From NCBI GenBank assembly GCA_021740105.1, contig JAIPAM010000011.1, positions 1 through 64,000 of the forward strand: a stretch of DNA of 64,000 nucleotides, in the 5' to 3' direction. The stretch comes from Flavobacterium sp. Its GTDB lineage: Bacteria; Bacteroidota; Bacteroidia; Flavobacteriales; Flavobacteriaceae. Both the position numbers and the translations under genes were made by a program. Positions within the stretch are counted from its first letter, which is position 1. Each line of letters starts with the position of its first letter. This document shows positions 37,759-46,794 of the stretch, one piece after another. Below the pieces are notes generated by a model. That model was not told where the DNA came from. It was given only the letters and a program-made list of their open reading frames with translations, and ran no database searches.

Positions 37759-38781
37759 ATGCTTAACAAAAATACATATGCTTTTTTTCTACTTTTTTGC
37801 ACCGTCACGTATGGTCAAATAGGCGGACAATCCGTATATCAATTTTTAAATTTAGTAACCTCGCCTCGTCAAGCGGCCTTGGGTGGAAAAACGGTAACTA
37901 TTTATGATGAAGATGTCAACCAAGCCAATTTCAATCCAGCTACTATTAACCAAGAAATGCACAATCATTTGGCAATGAATTATGGAAATTTTTTCGGCGA
38001 AGTTACCTACGGAACAGCTTCTTATGCGTATACATTTGACCGTCATATACAAACTTTTCAAGCGGGTATAAATTATATTAATTACGGTAAATTTCAAGGA
38101 ACTGATGAAACGGGTAACTTTACCTCGGAATTTACCGGAAGTGAAATTGCACTTTCTGCAGGATATTCATTTATGATCCCTGATATTCCAATTCATTTTG
38201 GAACTTCAGTAAAATTAATTTCCTCTAATTTAGAAAGGTACAGTTCATTTGGAGGTGCAATAGATATTGGAGCCTTGTTTATCGATGAGCGTAATGATGT
38301 GAATTGGGCATTGGTGGTTAGAAATATTGGAACACAATTTACAACCTTTTCAGGTTTGAATGAGAAATTACCGATGGAAGTATTAATTGGGGTTTCTCAA
38401 CAAGTTGAAAATGTTCCTGTTCGTTGGCATCTAACTTTAGAAAATTTACAACAATGGAATATCGCATTTTCAAATCCCGCTAGAGCTGTTGGATCTATTG
38501 ATGGTGGTTCCACACCGGAAAAAGTATCTTTTTTTAATAACGCCTTGCGACACGTAATTATTGGAGCAGAATTATTTCCAAAAAAGAGCTTTAATCTTCG
38601 TATAGGTTATAATTTTAGAAGAGGTGAGGAGTTGAGTGTTGTAGAGCAACGAACCTTTGCAGGAATATCAGTAGGATTCGGATTAAAATTCAATAATCTT
38701 AAATTTAATTATTCGTACTCAAGATATACAATGGCTGGAAATACCAGCTTATTTGGTTTAACTATTAACTTTCAAGAATAG
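37759..38781 (+). CDS. porQ: Type IX secretion system protein PorQ
   Basis: The 340-residue outer membrane protein has a short signal peptide (to about residue 19, ending TYG) and a PorV/FadL-like barrel pattern: VYQFLNLVTSPRQAALGGK near the N terminus is the PorQ/PorV family start, and it ends GLTINFQE. PorQ works with PorU, PorV and PorZ in attaching T9SS cargo to the surface. The gene abuts cmk (2 bp gap), the linkage seen in other Flavobacteriia. It agrees with the T9SS cargo gene at 58390-60495. Confidence 0.88.
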   Translation: MLNKNTYAFFLLFCTVTYGQIGGQSVYQFLNLVTSPRQAALGGKTVTIYDEDVNQANFNPATINQEMHNHLAMNYGNFFGEVTYGTASYAYTFDRHIQTFQAGINYINYGKFQGTDETGNFTSEFTGSEIALSAGYSFMIPDIPIHFGTSVKLISSNLERYSSFGGAIDIGALFIDERNDVNWALVVRNIGTQFTTFSGLNEKLPMEVLIGVSQQVENVPVRWHLTLENLQQWNIAFSNPARAVGSIDGGSTPEKVSFFNNALRHVIIGAELFPKKSFNLRIGYNFRRGEELSVVEQRTFAGISVGFGLKFNNLKFNYSYSRYTMAGNTSLFGLTINFQE

Positions 38782-38783
38782 TT

Positions 38784-39473
38784 TTGGATAAAAAAATTAC
38801 AATCGCAATCGACGGATTTTCCTCAACTGGAAAAAGTACCTTGGCTAAACAATTGGCTAAATATTTAGGATATGTTTATGTTGATACTGGCGCAATGTAT
38901 CGTGCTGTAGCCTATTTTGCAATGAAAAGTGGGTTCATTAATAATGATCATTTTGATAAATTGGCATTGATAAATAGTTTGTCAAATATAAAATTGCACT
39001 TCCAGTTCAATTCCGAATTGGGTTTTGCAGAAATGTATTTGAACAATGAAAATATCGAAAAACAAATTCGTACCATCGAAGTGTCCAACTTTGTAAGTAA
39101 GGTAGCTGAAGTTTCTGAAGTTCGTTCTAAATTAGTGGAACAACAACAAGAAATGGGTAAAAATAAGGGGATTGTTATGGACGGAAGAGACATTGCTTCT
39201 GTAGTTTTTCCAAATGCTGAACTTAAAATTTTTATGACTGCCAGTGCGCAAACCCGTGCTCAAAGACGTTTTGAAGAATTACAACAAAAAGGAGATTCAG
39301 TAACTTTTGACGAAGTATTGAATAATGTTGAAGAGCGTGATTATATAGATACCCATCGTGCCGATTCCCCTTTATTTAAAGATGAAAAAGCGATTGAAAT
39401 TGATAATTCCAATTTATCAAGAGAAGAACAGTTTGAAAAAGTATTGAATTTAGTGACTACAATTTTAAAATAA
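38784..39473 (+). CDS. cmk: Cytidylate kinase
   Basis: The 229-residue enzyme phosphorylates CMP and dCMP. It begins MDKKITIAIDGFSSTGKSTLA from a TTG start codon, with P-loop GFSSTGKS, VDTGAMYRAVAY and VMDGRDIASVVFP. The length is standard for bacterial Cmk. The TTG start lies 2 bp after the porQ stop, so it is likely translated through coupling with porQ. Confidence 0.95.
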   Translation: MDKKITIAIDGFSSTGKSTLAKQLAKYLGYVYVDTGAMYRAVAYFAMKSGFINNDHFDKLALINSLSNIKLHFQFNSELGFAEMYLNNENIEKQIRTIEVSNFVSKVAEVSEVRSKLVEQQQEMGKNKGIVMDGRDIASVVFPNAELKIFMTASAQTRAQRRFEELQQKGDSVTFDEVLNNVEERDYIDTHRADSPLFKDEKAIEIDNSNLSREEQFEKVLNLVTTILK

Positions 39474-39538
39474 TTTGTTTGAGTGTATCCATAAATTATT
39501 AGATTTACAAAACTATTATTTAACAAAAAAACAAACCT

Positions 39539-40792
39539 ATGAATATTAAAAATCGACTTACCATAATGAGTTTCCTTCAGTTTTTTGTATGGGGAGCTTG
39601 GTTGATTACTGTAGGAAATTATTGGTTTGCTTCAAAACAATGGAGTGGGGCTGAATTTGGAGCGGTATTTTCAACATTGGGACTTTCCTCCATATTGATG
39701 CCTGCTTTAACGGGAATCATTGCGGATAAATATATTAATGCGGAGAAATTATACGGAATTTTACACATACTAGGTGGTTTGATTCTTTGTTATATTCCTC
39801 AAGTTACTACTCCAACTTCTTTTTTCTGGGTGATTTTTATGGCGATGCTGTGTTACATGCCAACCATTTCGCTTTCTAATTCAATTGCTTATACGATTTT
39901 AAAAAACAATAAATTTGACGTTGTAAAAGTTTTTCCACCAATTCGAGTTTGGGGAACCATTGGATTTATTGTTGCAATGTGGATCACTAATTTGACAGGA
40001 AATAAAGCTTCTGCAAATATGTTTTATATTTCAGCAATAGCGGCAATTTCATTAGGAATTTATTCTTTTTTCTTGCCTAAATGCCCTCCTCAAAATCTTA
40101 TTTCTAAAGATTCCACGTTGACACAAAAATTAGGATTAGATGCCTTCAAACTTTTTGGTACTTATAAAGTAGCTTTGTTTTTATTGTTCTCCATGTTTTT
40201 AGGAGCTGCATTACAATTAACAAACATGTATGGAGATACTTTTCTATCTGATTTTTCTAAAGTTCCTGCTTACGAAAATTCATTTGTAGTAAAATATTCA
40301 ACTATTATAATGTCAATTTCTCAAATATCGGAAACCTTGTTTATTCTTGCTATTCCATTTTTCTTAAAACGATTTGGAATCAAGCAAGTAATGTTAATTT
40401 CGATGGTGGCTTGGGTATTGCGATTTGGATTGTTTGCCTATGGAGATCCTTCAGGTGGACTTTGGATGATTATTTTATCATGTATTGTTTACGGTATGGC
40501 ATTCGATTTCTTTAATATATCGGGTTCTTTATTTATTGAAACTTCAACCGATTCTTCCATTCGTTCCAGTGCTCAAGGATTATTTATGATGATGACTAAT
40601 GGCTTTGGAGCAGTTCTTGGAAGTTCTGTTAGTGGCTATGTAATTGATAAATATTTTACTTTAGATGGTAATAAAGACTGGCATTCTATTTGGCTTTGTT
40701 TCGCAATCTATGCGGCGGTGATTACGGTTGCCTTTGCAATTATGTTCAAACACCAACACCATCCTGAGGAAGTCGCAGAAGTAAGGCATTAA
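39539..40792 (+). CDS. Nucleoside permease-like MFS transporter (NupG family)
   Basis: The 417-residue protein has 12 transmembrane segments and starts MSFLQFFVWGAWLITVGNYW after a short lead, as do NupG/XapB nucleoside-proton symporters. FPPIRVWGTIGFIVAMWI and ASAQGLFMMMTNGFG-like sequence (SSAQGLFMMMTNGFGAVLG) are also family-typical. The neighbour cmk is a nucleotide-salvage enzyme, which fits nucleoside uptake, but the substrate is inferred. Confidence 0.87.
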   Translation: MNIKNRLTIMSFLQFFVWGAWLITVGNYWFASKQWSGAEFGAVFSTLGLSSILMPALTGIIADKYINAEKLYGILHILGGLILCYIPQVTTPTSFFWVIFMAMLCYMPTISLSNSIAYTILKNNKFDVVKVFPPIRVWGTIGFIVAMWITNLTGNKASANMFYISAIAAISLGIYSFFLPKCPPQNLISKDSTLTQKLGLDAFKLFGTYKVALFLLFSMFLGAALQLTNMYGDTFLSDFSKVPAYENSFVVKYSTIIMSISQISETLFILAIPFFLKRFGIKQVMLISMVAWVLRFGLFAYGDPSGGLWMIILSCIVYGMAFDFFNISGSLFIETSTDSSIRSSAQGLFMMMTNGFGAVLGSSVSGYVIDKYFTLDGNKDWHSIWLCFAIYAAVITVAFAIMFKHQHHPEEVAEVRH

Positions 40793-40814
40793 AATAAAAT
40801 AGATAAATTTTAAT

Positions 40815-40845
40815 AACCCGATAGCATTTGTTATCGGGTTTTTTA
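40815..40845 (+). terminator. Terminator after the permease gene
   Basis: AACCCGATA pairs with TATCGGGTT over an 8-nt loop, followed by a T-run. Confidence 0.85.
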
Positions 40846-40860
40846 TTTAGTTGCTGAGAC

Positions 40861-40917
40861 AAGTAAACATTCATCGAGAGGCACGAAGTAATCTAATGAT
40901 GTTTACCTTTTTTACTT
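40861..40917. repeat. Diverged REP-like element, CATTGCGAGG-ACGAAGCAATCT type
   Basis: GTAAACATTCAT near the start and ATGATGTTTAC near the end form an imperfect inverted repeat around CGAGAGGCACGAAGTAATCT. That core closely resembles the widespread intergenic repeat with CGAGGnACGAAGCAATCT, with two or three changes. It is the first of three structured elements in the 480-bp gap (40793-41272) between the permease gene and rpsA; the gap has no ORF of its own. Confidence 0.5.
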
Positions 40918-40920
40918 GTG

Positions 40921-40955
40921 GTCACGAGCGAGTCGCTCGCGCTAGGGGGGGTAGA
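40921..40955. repeat. GC-rich palindromic element
   Basis: CGAGCGA (40925-40931), a central G and TCGCTCG (40933-40939) form a perfect 7-bp inverted repeat inside GTCACGAGCGAG and followed by CGCTAGGGGGG. The seven-G run and high GC stand out in this AT-rich genome. Confidence 0.55.
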
Positions 40956-40976
40956 AAAAAAATCAAGATTCTTTAG

Positions 40977-41032
40977 TCCCGATTGAGGCGTAATGCTCGC
41001 AGCAAAGCGAAGAGATATAGTCGAAAGCGGGA
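40977..41032. repeat. TCCCG...CGGGA-bounded repeat element
   Basis: TCCCGATTGAGG (from 40977) and AAAGCGGGA (to 41032) bound a 56-bp block with inverted ends (TCCCG/CGGGA) and an internal GCTCGC/GCGAAGAG-like hairpin. It resembles a CCCGATTGAAG...AGCGGGA intergenic family that I recall from Flavobacterium genomes. Confidence 0.5.
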
Positions 41033-41122
41033 GTTACAATTCCAAAAATGCCGTGACAATTCGCTTAAAAACAATTTATTTATATAATTGATAGTTAAGG
41101 GTTTAGTTTTCTGAAAAAAACT

Positions 41123-41152
41123 TTGCGAATAAATAAAAAAGAATTACTTTTG
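41123..41152 (+). promoter_or_regulatory. Promoter of rpsA
   Basis: TTG (41123-41125) and TACTTTTG (41145-41152) are 19 bp apart, an excellent match to TTG-N17-23-TAnnTTTG. Transcription should begin near 41158, leaving a leader of about 115 nt before the rpsA ATG at 41273. This rules out the in-frame TTG at 41123 as the start codon. Confidence 0.75.
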
Positions 41153-41272
41153 CCAACCCTTATAGTGAGAAAGAGTTTCTATTTGGGATTATCAATTAAA
41201 TCAAACAACTTCTGTTGTTTTCTATCACTTTATGAGACTCGAGAAAATGCAGAATACAAATTTATTATCAGC

Positions 41273-43045
41273 ATGTCTGAACAATTAAAATCACAAGAGC
41301 AGTTTTTAGCAGAATTTAACTGGCACAACTTTGAAGAAGGTATTGATGCCGTTGATGAAAAAAACTTGCAAGAATTTGAACAATTAGTTTCTGAAACTTT
41401 TATTGATACTGATCAAGAAGAGGTAGTTGAAGGTGTTGTTGTTCGTATTACAGATAGAGACGTTATCGTTGATATCAATGCAAAATCGGAAGGTGTAATT
41501 TCTTTAAACGAATTCCGTTACAATCCAGCTTTAAAAGTAGGTGACAAAGTAGAAGTATTAATTGACATCCGTGAGGATAAAACAGGTCAATTGGTATTAT
41601 CTCATAGAAAAGCACGTACAATTAAATCGTGGGACAGAGTTATTAGTGCAAATGAAACAGGAGAAATTGTTACTGGTTTCGTGAAATGTAGAACTAAAGG
41701 TGGTATGATCGTTGATGTATTTGGAATCGAAGCATTCTTACCTGGATCTCAAATTGACGTTAAACCAATTAGAGATTACGATGTTTATGTAAATAAAATG
41801 ATGGAATTCAAAGTAGTGAAAATCAACCACGAATTCAAAAACGTAGTTGTTTCTCATAAAGCGCTTATTGAAGCAGATATTGAAATCCAGAAAAAAGAAA
41901 TAATTGGTCAATTACAAAAAGGACAAGTATTAGAAGGTATTGTGAAAAACATTACTTCTTATGGAGTCTTTATTGACTTAGGAGGTGTAGATGGATTGAT
42001 CCACATTACTGACCTTTCTTGGAGTAGAATTAACCACCCAAGTGAAGTGTTAGAATTAGATCAAAAATTGAATGTTGTTATCCTTGATTTTGATGATGAG
42101 AAAACAAGAATTCAATTAGGATTGAAACAATTAAATGCTCACCCATGGGATGCTTTAAATGCGGAATTAAATGTTGGTGATAAAGTAAGTGGTAAAGTAG
42201 TTGTAATCGCTGATTACGGTGCTTTCATCGAAGTTGCTGAAGGTGTTGAAGGTTTAATTCACGTTTCTGAAATGTCATGGTCTACTCACTTGCGTTCGGC
42301 TCAAGATTTCGTAAAAGTAGGTGATGTTGTAGAAGGAGTTATCTTAACATTAGATAGAGACGACCGTAAAATGTCATTGGGTATCAAGCAATTAACGCAA
42401 GATCCATGGACAGATATCACTTCTAAATACCCTGTAGGTTCTAAACACACAGGAATTGTTAGAAACTTTACCAACTTTGGAATATTTGTTGAATTAGAAG
42501 AAGGAATTGACGGATTGATTTACATTTCTGATCTTTCTTGGACTAAGAAAATTAAACACCCATCTGAGTTTGTAAATGTAGGTGAAAAATTAGACGTAGT
42601 TGTATTAGAATTAGATGTTGAAGGTCGTAAATTATCTTTAGGACACAAACAAACTACTGCTAACCCTTGGGATCAATACGAAGATTCATTTGCTGTTGGA
42701 ACAATTCACACAGGTGAAATTTCTGAAATTGTTGACAAAGGAGCTACTGTAGAATTTGGTGATGATATCGTTGCTTTCATTCCTACACGTCACCTTGAAA
42801 AAGAAGACGGAAAGAAATTGAAAAAAGGAGATTCAGCTGAATTTAAAGTAATTGAATTCAACAAAGAATTTAAAAGAGTAGTTGCTTCTCACACTGCTAT
42901 CTTCCGTGAAGAAGAAGAGAAAAATATGAAAGCGGTTACTGAAGCTGTTGCAAATAATGCTAATGCGCAAGCATCTACATTAGGAGACAACAACGATATG
43001 TTAGCTGAATTGAAAGCTAAAATGGAAAAAAGCGAGAAAAAATAA
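41273..43045 (+). CDS. rpsA: 30S ribosomal protein S1
   Basis: The ATG at 41273 (MSEQLKSQEQFLAEFNW) is chosen because the open frame upstream of it overlaps the promoter. The protein is 590 residues with six S1 (OB-fold) domains; clear repeats include GIVKNITSYGVFIDLGGVDG, GKVVVIADYGAFIEVAEGVE and GIVRNFTNFGIFVELEEGID. S1 binds mRNA on the small subunit and matters for initiation on unstructured leaders. Codon choice is strongly biased, as expected for an abundant protein. A hairpin AAACAAC/GTTGTTT (41203-41220) lies in the leader. Confidence 0.95.
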   Translation: MSEQLKSQEQFLAEFNWHNFEEGIDAVDEKNLQEFEQLVSETFIDTDQEEVVEGVVVRITDRDVIVDINAKSEGVISLNEFRYNPALKVGDKVEVLIDIREDKTGQLVLSHRKARTIKSWDRVISANETGEIVTGFVKCRTKGGMIVDVFGIEAFLPGSQIDVKPIRDYDVYVNKMMEFKVVKINHEFKNVVVSHKALIEADIEIQKKEIIGQLQKGQVLEGIVKNITSYGVFIDLGGVDGLIHITDLSWSRINHPSEVLELDQKLNVVILDFDDEKTRIQLGLKQLNAHPWDALNAELNVGDKVSGKVVVIADYGAFIEVAEGVEGLIHVSEMSWSTHLRSAQDFVKVGDVVEGVILTLDRDDRKMSLGIKQLTQDPWTDITSKYPVGSKHTGIVRNFTNFGIFVELEEGIDGLIYISDLSWTKKIKHPSEFVNVGEKLDVVVLELDVEGRKLSLGHKQTTANPWDQYEDSFAVGTIHTGEISEIVDKGATVEFGDDIVAFIPTRHLEKEDGKKLKKGDSAEFKVIEFNKEFKRVVASHTAIFREEEEKNMKAVTEAVANNANAQASTLGDNNDMLAELKAKMEKSEKK

Positions 43046-43063
43046 TTCTTGATTTTTAATATA

Positions 43064-43092
43064 AAATCCCCGCAATAGCGGGGATTTTTTTT
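43064..43092 (+). terminator. Terminator after rpsA
   Basis: AATCCCCGC, loop AATA, GCGGGGATT form a perfect stem followed by T8. A strong terminator fits a highly expressed gene. Confidence 0.9.
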
Positions 43093-43129
43093 GGTTAAAA
43101 TTTAAGATGTTTTTATTTTATAATGACTA

Positions 43130-43827
43130 TTAAAGTTTTCGCAAAGGCATATTTGTCAAATCTATCGTCGTCTTTTGAATGATAAATAATTCATTATAAA
43201 CTTCCACTTTTGGTAGAGAATAGATCGAGAATTCTTCCGTATTGAAATGATTGCTATACTGTTTGTTTCTCTCTTGATCACTTTTTGTATGAATCATGGT
43301 ATTAAAAAGTAGGTAGCCACCAGAAGTTAAAAGGGATTTTGTATTTTCTATAAATTTACTTTCAAATAGAATTTCGGGCATGTAATTGTCATGAAAAATA
43401 TCAATGATAATTAAATCGAATGTTTTATTGGTTTTTTGAACGAATTTAATAGCGTCTTCATTAATGATAGTAAGATTCGGAATTTCATTTAATTTGAAAT
43501 ATTTATTAGCTATGGAAATCATTTCTAAATCAATTTCAACTCCAGTTATTTCGCTTTTAAAGTTAATTTCATTTACCAAAGTTTTAATCACACTGCCACC
43601 AGAACACCTAAAACCAGAATGGAGTTACAATTTTTAATGTTTTCAAAACCTATTGATTGTAATCCTTTGCGTAATATTCGTTGCAAACTTCCATAGGAAT
43701 AATTGGTATTCTTGGAATCCATAACGAGATGGCCATTATTCCAAGTAATTTTAATTGAACTACTTACAGATGATTTTTGTTTAAAAACAGAAATTGGGAT
43801 TAGAAAACTAAGAATTTTATTAAGCAA
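43130..43827 (-). pseudogene. Spermidine-synthase-like methyltransferase, broken by a 1-base frameshift
   Basis: Two overlapping frames make one protein. The first (43827-43588) ends ...SILVLGVLVAV and stops; the second (43591-43130) opens IKTLVNEINFKSEITGVEID. The family's SAM-binding motif needs LVLGxGGGS; reading GTT-CT-GGT-GGC-AGT-GTG-ATT shows that one base is missing at about 43601-43603, and inserting it gives ILVLGVAGGSVIKTL. The repaired protein would be about 232 residues, with later motifs IINEDAIKF and FDLIIIDIFHD intact. Family members are SAM methyltransferases or aminopropyltransferases without firm function. A sequencing error cannot be excluded. Confidence 0.82.
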
Positions 43828-43886
43828 TGTACTTTTTTTCTCAAAAATAAGAGATTAATATTACTTTTACATAAAAATTGTAAAGA

Positions 43887-44438
43887 ATGAAAAAGCTTAT
43901 TTATAAATTCATTTTTTTCCGATTGATGGGATGGAAAATTGTTGGAGGAATCGATAGAAAATTAGAAAAATGTGTTTTTATAGTTATCCCTCATACCAGT
44001 TGGATTGACTTTTTTATAGGTCTATTTACTAGAGGAATAATTGGTGTAGAAATGAACTGGCTTGGTAAAAAAGAACTCTTTGGTTTTCCTTTAGGTTGGT
44101 ATTTCCGATATATGGGAGGCGCACCTTTAGATAGAAAAGGTGGATTAAATATGGTAGATTCTATAGCACAGGTTTTTGAAGATAGAAAAATATTTCGTTT
44201 AGGACTTTCTCCAGAGGGTACCAGAAAAAAGGTAACAGAATTAAAAACGGGTTTTTACTACATCGCCGAAAAGGCCAATGTTCCAATAATTCCCGTTGCT
44301 TTTGACTACGGTAAAAAAGAAGTTAATTTTGGTAACCCTTTTTACACCACCGGAGATATAGATGCCGATTTAAAAGTGATATTACCTCATTTTAAAGATG
44401 TTACAGGAAAGATACTTGAGAATAGTTTTGTTGTTTAA
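43887..44438 (+). CDS. PlsC-like lysophospholipid acyltransferase
   Basis: The 183-residue protein has the acyltransferase motif HTSWID (H36-x4-D41), a GGAPLDRKGG block and the phosphate-binding SPEGTRKK. These are the glycerolipid acyltransferase motifs I-III. It is shorter than E. coli PlsC (245) and lacks an evident N-terminal transmembrane domain, so it belongs to a small Bacteroidota subgroup and its acceptor may not be 1-acylglycerol-3-phosphate. It is divergent from the broken methyltransferase gene and 33 bp before an M14 peptidase gene. Confidence 0.86.
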   Translation: MKKLIYKFIFFRLMGWKIVGGIDRKLEKCVFIVIPHTSWIDFFIGLFTRGIIGVEMNWLGKKELFGFPLGWYFRYMGGAPLDRKGGLNMVDSIAQVFEDRKIFRLGLSPEGTRKKVTELKTGFYYIAEKANVPIIPVAFDYGKKEVNFGNPFYTTGDIDADLKVILPHFKDVTGKILENSFVV

Positions 44439-44471
44439 TAACATTTGGTTACTTATTAATTAAATAGAAAT

Positions 44472-45629
44472 ATGAATTACGAGAATTTATTCAGTCAGAA
44501 CTTAGAATCCAATTTGAAAGGTCGCTATATCACTTTGAATGATATTGAACTTTTATTGTTAAAATTTAATTCTGATAGTCAACTTCAAATTATAGGAGAA
44601 TCAGTTCTTGGGAAATCCATTTATAAATATGTAGTGGGTACTGGTAAAACAAAAGTCTTACTATGGTCTCAAATGCATGGAAATGAAAGTACTACAACCA
44701 AAGCACTTTTCGATTTTTTTAATTTGTTAAACTGTAATTCAGAATTTGCTCAACAACTTTTAAGCAAATTTACTTTTTGTTGTTTGCCGATGTTAAATCC
44801 AGATGGTGCCTTACTTTATAGTCGAGAGAATGCTAATAATATAGATTTAAATAGAGATGCTCAAGATTTAACACAGCCTGAAAGTAGATTGTTGAGAAGT
44901 ACTTTTGAGAGTTTTAGTCCCGATTATTGTTATAATTTGCACGATCAAAGAACGATCTATGGTTTAGGAAATGCGAATACTAAACCAGCTACCGTTTCTT
45001 TTTTAGCACCAGCATTTAATGAAAATAGAGATATTAATGAAGTAAGAACCAAAGCAATACAGGTAATAATTGCTATGAACAATAAACTGCAAGAGTTTAT
45101 TCCAAATCAAGTAGGGCGTTTTGATGACACTTTTAATATTAATTGTGTTGGTGATACATTTCAGTTTTTAAATGTTCCAACAATATTAATTGAAGCAGGA
45201 CATTATCAAGGAGATTACGATCGAGAAGTAACAAGGAAGTTTGTGTTTATTGCATTAGTGGAAGGTTTGAAAAAAATCTACGAAAACGATATAGTTAGCA
45301 ATAAAATCGAAGATTATATGAATATTCCTCACAATAAAATCTGTTTTTATGATTTTATTTATAAAAATGTCAAAATTAATTATGATAATAATAAAATAAT
45401 CACCAATTTTGCGGTTCAGTTTAAAGAAGAGATAATTGACAATCAATTAGTTTTCAACGCTTATACTGCTGCAATAGGAGATTTAAAGGGTTTTTCAGGT
45501 CATTATGAGATCGATGTCGAAGAAGCTTTGTACGAAGATTTAGAATTAAACATTCCAAAAATTGACCAAAAAGCAGCGTTTTCTATAGGAAAAAGTATAA
45601 AATTTGTTAACGGTTTGATTGATAATTAG
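44472..45629 (+). CDS. M14 family zinc carboxypeptidase-like protein
   Basis: The 385-residue protein has the M14 zinc motif HGNE (H69, E72) in SQMHGNEST, an NPDGALLYSRENANNIDLNRD block with the substrate-binding Asn-Arg, the third zinc ligand His in NLHDQRT, and a late Glu in ILIEAGHYQGD. There is no signal peptide, so it is probably cytosolic. Such Bacteroidota M14 proteins are annotated as peptidases without known substrate. The Lrp-type regulator gene follows 51 bp on. Confidence 0.87.
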   Translation: MNYENLFSQNLESNLKGRYITLNDIELLLLKFNSDSQLQIIGESVLGKSIYKYVVGTGKTKVLLWSQMHGNESTTTKALFDFFNLLNCNSEFAQQLLSKFTFCCLPMLNPDGALLYSRENANNIDLNRDAQDLTQPESRLLRSTFESFSPDYCYNLHDQRTIYGLGNANTKPATVSFLAPAFNENRDINEVRTKAIQVIIAMNNKLQEFIPNQVGRFDDTFNINCVGDTFQFLNVPTILIEAGHYQGDYDREVTRKFVFIALVEGLKKIYENDIVSNKIEDYMNIPHNKICFYDFIYKNVKINYDNNKIITNFAVQFKEEIIDNQLVFNAYTAAIGDLKGFSGHYEIDVEEALYEDLELNIPKIDQKAAFSIGKSIKFVNGLIDN

Positions 45630-45680
45630 ATTTTTTTGAATTTTAAAATGAATAATTAAAGTACACAAAAAAACAAACTT

Positions 45681-46160
45681 ATGAGCAAGTTCCGATTAGA
45701 TGAAGTAGATCATCAAATTTTAGACATGTTGATTGATAATACCAGAGTTCCTTTTACCGATATAGCAAAGAAACTATTAATTTCTGCCGGTACGGTTCAC
45801 GTTAGAGTGAAAAAAATGGAAGATGCTGGGATAATAATGGGATCTTCATTGACTTTAGATTATGAAAAATTAGGTTATTCTTTTATCGCATATGTTGGTG
45901 TTTTTCTTAATAATACCTCACAAACTAAATTTGTATTAGAGCGTATTAATGAAATTCCATTCGTAACTGTTGCGCACATTACTACAGGTAAATTCAATAT
46001 TTTTTGTAAGATTAGAGCAAAAGATACCAAACACGCTAAAGACGTTATTTTTATGATTGATGATATTGAAGGTGTTTATAGAACAGAAACTATGATATCA
46101 TTAGACGAAAGTTTAAATGACAAAAAACGTTTAATGCATACTATTTTTAAAAGCTTGTAG
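45681..46160 (+). CDS. Lrp/AsnC family transcriptional regulator
   Basis: The 159-residue protein has the N-terminal HTH (LDEVDHQILDMLIDNTRVPF, recognition helix ISAGTVHVRVKKMEDAG) and a RAM domain (FIAYVGVFLNN and HITTGKFNIFCKIRAKD). It is longer than the first Lrp of this window and unlike it in sequence. TTGGG-CTTT hairpin sequence downstream ends the transcript. The target genes are unknown; the upstream M14 peptidase gene is a candidate by position only. Confidence 0.92.
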   Translation: MSKFRLDEVDHQILDMLIDNTRVPFTDIAKKLLISAGTVHVRVKKMEDAGIIMGSSLTLDYEKLGYSFIAYVGVFLNNTSQTKFVLERINEIPFVTVAHITTGKFNIFCKIRAKDTKHAKDVIFMIDDIEGVYRTETMISLDESLNDKKRLMHTIFKSL

Positions 46161-46185
46161 TTTTAATAAAAATTATCATTTTATG

Positions 46186-46214
46186 AAGCCTCAAGTTTAT
46201 TCTTGGGGCTTTAT
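46186..46214 (+). terminator. Terminator after the second Lrp gene
   Basis: AAGCCTCAAG pairs with CTTGGGGCTT (one G-T pair), followed by a short T-rich tail. Confidence 0.65.
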
Positions 46215-46265
46215 TGTATCTTATAATTAAACTTTCTTATTGAATTTTACTTAAATTATTTAACT

Positions 46266-46781
46266 ATGAAATTAAATCAATTACCAATAAATGAATATGC
46301 CGATTTTTATAAAACCTATATCCAAGCACTTGATGATGTAGAATTAATTGATGAATTGGAAATTTGTTTGCATGAATTTATCAAATTTGTTCAGAACCTT
46401 CCCATGGATAAATTTGATTATCAATATGAAGTAGGGAAGTGGACAATTAAAGAAATTATTCAACATTTGATAGACTCTGAAAGGGTATTTAGTTATAGAG
46501 CGCTTCGGATTTCAAGAAACGATAAAACACCCTTACCCGGTTTTGATGAAAATTATTATGTGGACAATTCCAATGGAAAAGAGAGGAGTTTGCAAAGTTT
46601 ATTAACTGAAATGGCTGTTGTTCGCCAATCTACTTTGTCTTTGTTCAATAGCTTTTCACAAGAACAGTTAACAAAAATTGGATTTGCATCAAATAGAGAA
46701 GTATCGGTCAGAGCGATTGGTTTTATTATTATCGGACACCAAAAACACCACCAAAAAATATTTCTAGAAAGATATTTCTAA
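46266..46781 (+). CDS. DinB family protein
   Basis: The 171-residue protein has the DinB/YfiT four-helix-bundle pattern with candidate metal-binding histidines in IQHLIDSERVFSYRA (about H74) and in the C-terminal IIGHQKHHQKIF. DinB-like proteins are metal-dependent and include thiol transferases; the damage-inducible name does not give a function. It converges on the acidic-protein gene, with a perfect palindromic terminator between them. Confidence 0.85.
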   Translation: MKLNQLPINEYADFYKTYIQALDDVELIDELEICLHEFIKFVQNLPMDKFDYQYEVGKWTIKEIIQHLIDSERVFSYRALRISRNDKTPLPGFDENYYVDNSNGKERSLQSLLTEMAVVRQSTLSLFNSFSQEQLTKIGFASNREVSVRAIGFIIIGHQKHHQKIFLERYF

Positions 46782-46794
46782 ATTAATATATAAT

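Noticed and set aside
41123-41272. 50-residue N-terminal extension of ribosomal protein S1 from a TTG
   Set aside because: The TTG is the -33 element of a consensus promoter, so the region is not transcribed from there; ATG 41273 matches the S1 start.
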